From CAYXTC01 sp964468405 (lineage in GTDB: Bacteria; Patescibacteriota; Minisyncoccia; Minisyncoccales; GWA2-38-27), in contig CAYXTC010000005.1 in the NCBI GenBank assembly GCA_964468405.1, forward strand, positions 1 through 22,420: 22,420 nt of DNA, in the 5' to 3' direction. The notes beneath the pieces were generated by a model. The model ran no database searches. It saw only the letters and a list, made by a program, of their open reading frames with translations, and was not told the DNA's origin. Made by a program: the position numbers and the translations under genes. Shown here piece after piece: positions 21,733-22,420 of this stretch. Position 1 is the first letter of the stretch. Each line of letters starts with the position of its first letter.

Positions 21733-22272
21733 ATGACAAAAAGTGTAGTTTTCCCGGAAAATGTTGATTTAAGCCCGAGAGAAAGGAACCATTTTCTTTC
21801 TCAAGTAAGAGAAATGGAAAGGCAAGGATTTGATTTCGATGGCGCTGAGGCTTCTTTAACTGTTTTAGCCCGTCATTTTAGGGCTAATTATCGTTCGCCC
21901 TTTGAGATTCTTGAGTTTGAGTCGATAGTTCTTAACAAGGGATCAGCCGGCCCTTCTTCTGAGGCCGTTATCAAAGTGAAAGTGGGAGAGAAAACGGAAA
22001 AAGAAATTTCAGGAGGAAACGGGCCGGTTAATGCTCTGGACAGAGCTCTCAGGAAAGCGCTTTTTGTGTCTTATCCCGAGGTGACCGACATTCTCCTTCG
22101 GGATTACCGAGTGAGTATTTTAGACGGAGAAAACGGCACAGCCTCTATGGTAAGAGTGTTAATTGATTTTTCAGACAACAAAGAGCGCTGGGTGACTGTA
22201 GGGTGCTCTGTCAATATTATTGTAGCCAGCATTCAGGCCCTAAAAGACGGGCTGGAATACAAACTGGCTTAA
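21733..22272 (+). CDS. Stand-alone LeuA/CimA-type allosteric (regulatory) domain protein
   Basis: The protein has 179 residues. It matches the C-terminal half of citramalate/2-isopropylmalate synthase without the catalytic TIM barrel. The N-terminal part, REMERQGFDFDGAEASLTVL (about 26-45), resembles the linker helix region of CimA-type enzymes. The LeuA_dimer domain follows (about 56-178), with GNGPVNALDRAL (95-106), 'GTASMVRVLIDFSD' (135-148), TVGCSVNIIVASIQAL (155-170) and EYKL. In full enzymes this domain dimerises and binds Leu or Ile as a feedback inhibitor. The ATG has a good SD, AGGAG (21721-21725). The gene has its own promoter, an Ile attenuator and a terminator, so it does not look like a decayed remnant. 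It could regulate a separate synthase, sense Ile in another context, or bind another ligand. The catalytic half is not in this window. Confidence 0.85.
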   Translation: MTKSVVFPENVDLSPRERNHFLSQVREMERQGFDFDGAEASLTVLARHFRANYRSPFEILEFESIVLNKGSAGPSSEAVIKVKVGEKTEKEISGGNGPVNALDRALRKALFVSYPEVTDILLRDYRVSILDGENGTASMVRVLIDFSDNKERWVTVGCSVNIIVASIQALKDGLEYKLA

Positions 22273-22279
22273 ATATAAT

Positions 22280-22311
22280 AGCCGATCCTTTAGGGGTCGG
22301 CTTTCTTTTTT
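22280..22311 (+). terminator. Terminator of the regulatory-domain gene
   Basis: AGCCGATCC (22280-22288) pairs with GGGTCGGCT (22294-22302), nine pairs with one G-T, followed by TTCTTTTTT. Confidence 0.9.
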
Positions 22312-22325
22312 AATCCGGGCCTATG

Positions 22326-22334
22326 TGGTAAATT
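22326..22334 (+). promoter_or_regulatory. Extended -10 promoter of the gene at 22341
   Basis: TGG-TAAATT (-10 at 22329-22334) with no clear -35. The ATG follows six bases later, so the mRNA would be leaderless. It copies the arrangement at ruvA. Confidence 0.45.
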
Positions 22335-22340
22335 AAATAT

Positions 22341-22420
22341 ATGGATTTTCATCTTGTAAAAAACAGCATTAAGAAAATAACGCCAGGCTTTGTTTTAAAT
22401 ATTTACCACTACCTGCTTGC
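22341..22420 (+). CDS. Partial gene, possibly a Mur ligase (MurE-like) N-terminus
   Basis: The ATG opens a frame that stays open to the right edge (26 codons, MDFHLVKNSIKKITPGFVLN then IYHYLL). The pattern 'KKITP-x4-L-x-I-YHYLLA' resembles the lead-in of MurE-like UDP-MurNAc ligases in Parcubacteria, where a short basic helix and a hydrophobic segment precede the ATP-binding GTNGKT motif. That motif would lie beyond the window, so the assignment is weak. The upstream extended -10 box and terminator show it is a separate transcription unit. Confidence 0.4.
   Translation, partial: MDFHLVKNSIKKITPGFVLNIYHYLL

Noticed and set aside
1..22420. tRNA, rRNA, insertion sequences, integrases or CRISPR arrays
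   Set aside because: Both strands were read for these and none was recognised.

Overview
The window looks like a piece of a small-genome Patescibacteria (CPR) chromosome, probably Parcubacteria-like. The evidence is protein style (single-domain response regulators with an 'SNLG' motif, a stand-alone 5'-3' exonuclease instead of full PolI, lamin-tail and PKD surface proteins), very tight packing with 1-4 base gene overlaps, few Shine-Dalgarno sites, and promoters placed on neighbouring stop codons. This is an inference from sequence recall; no database was searched.

Layout. Left end, minus strand: yebC and ruvC, then a partial DUF6922-like gene with its own consensus promoter. Next come two plus-strand secreted proteins, each with its own promoter and terminator: a 1659-residue Gly/Cys-rich modular protein with FN3-like and PKD-like domains (1644-6623) and a HAF-repeat protein (6838-8361). 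They converge on a minus-strand pair, ruvB and a lamin-tail membrane protein. Between ruvB and the pilus ATPase gene pilB lies a plus-strand, promoter-driven, strongly structured RNA candidate of about 140 nt (10509-10651). From 12083 a plus-strand operon runs tsaE, PolI-type 5' nuclease, histidine kinase, two receiver-only regulators, mutM and holA, ending head-on against rpsT. On the minus strand follow a B12-binding radical SAM gene and uvrB. ruvA diverges from uvrB.

The most striking part is the right end. Downstream of ruvA a promoter drives a 21-codon leader peptide with four consecutive Ile codons. It overlaps a four-segment RNA (1:2, 2:3 and 3:4 pairings, then a U-tract), the architecture of classical ribosome-mediated attenuation. 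The controlled gene encodes only the C-terminal allosteric domain of 2-isopropylmalate/citramalate synthase, with no catalytic barrel. The window ends in the first 26 codons of a gene that may be a Mur ligase.

Functionally this is a DNA repair and recombination neighbourhood (ruvA, ruvB, ruvC, uvrB, mutM, 5' nuclease, holA) mixed with translation genes (rpsT, tsaE, yebC), a cytosolic two-component set, pilus assembly and surface proteins. Many promoters can be read directly. Several have the -10 box 6-7 nt before the start codon, which implies leaderless mRNAs, and at three gene ends the TGA stop sits inside the -35 hexamer of the next gene.
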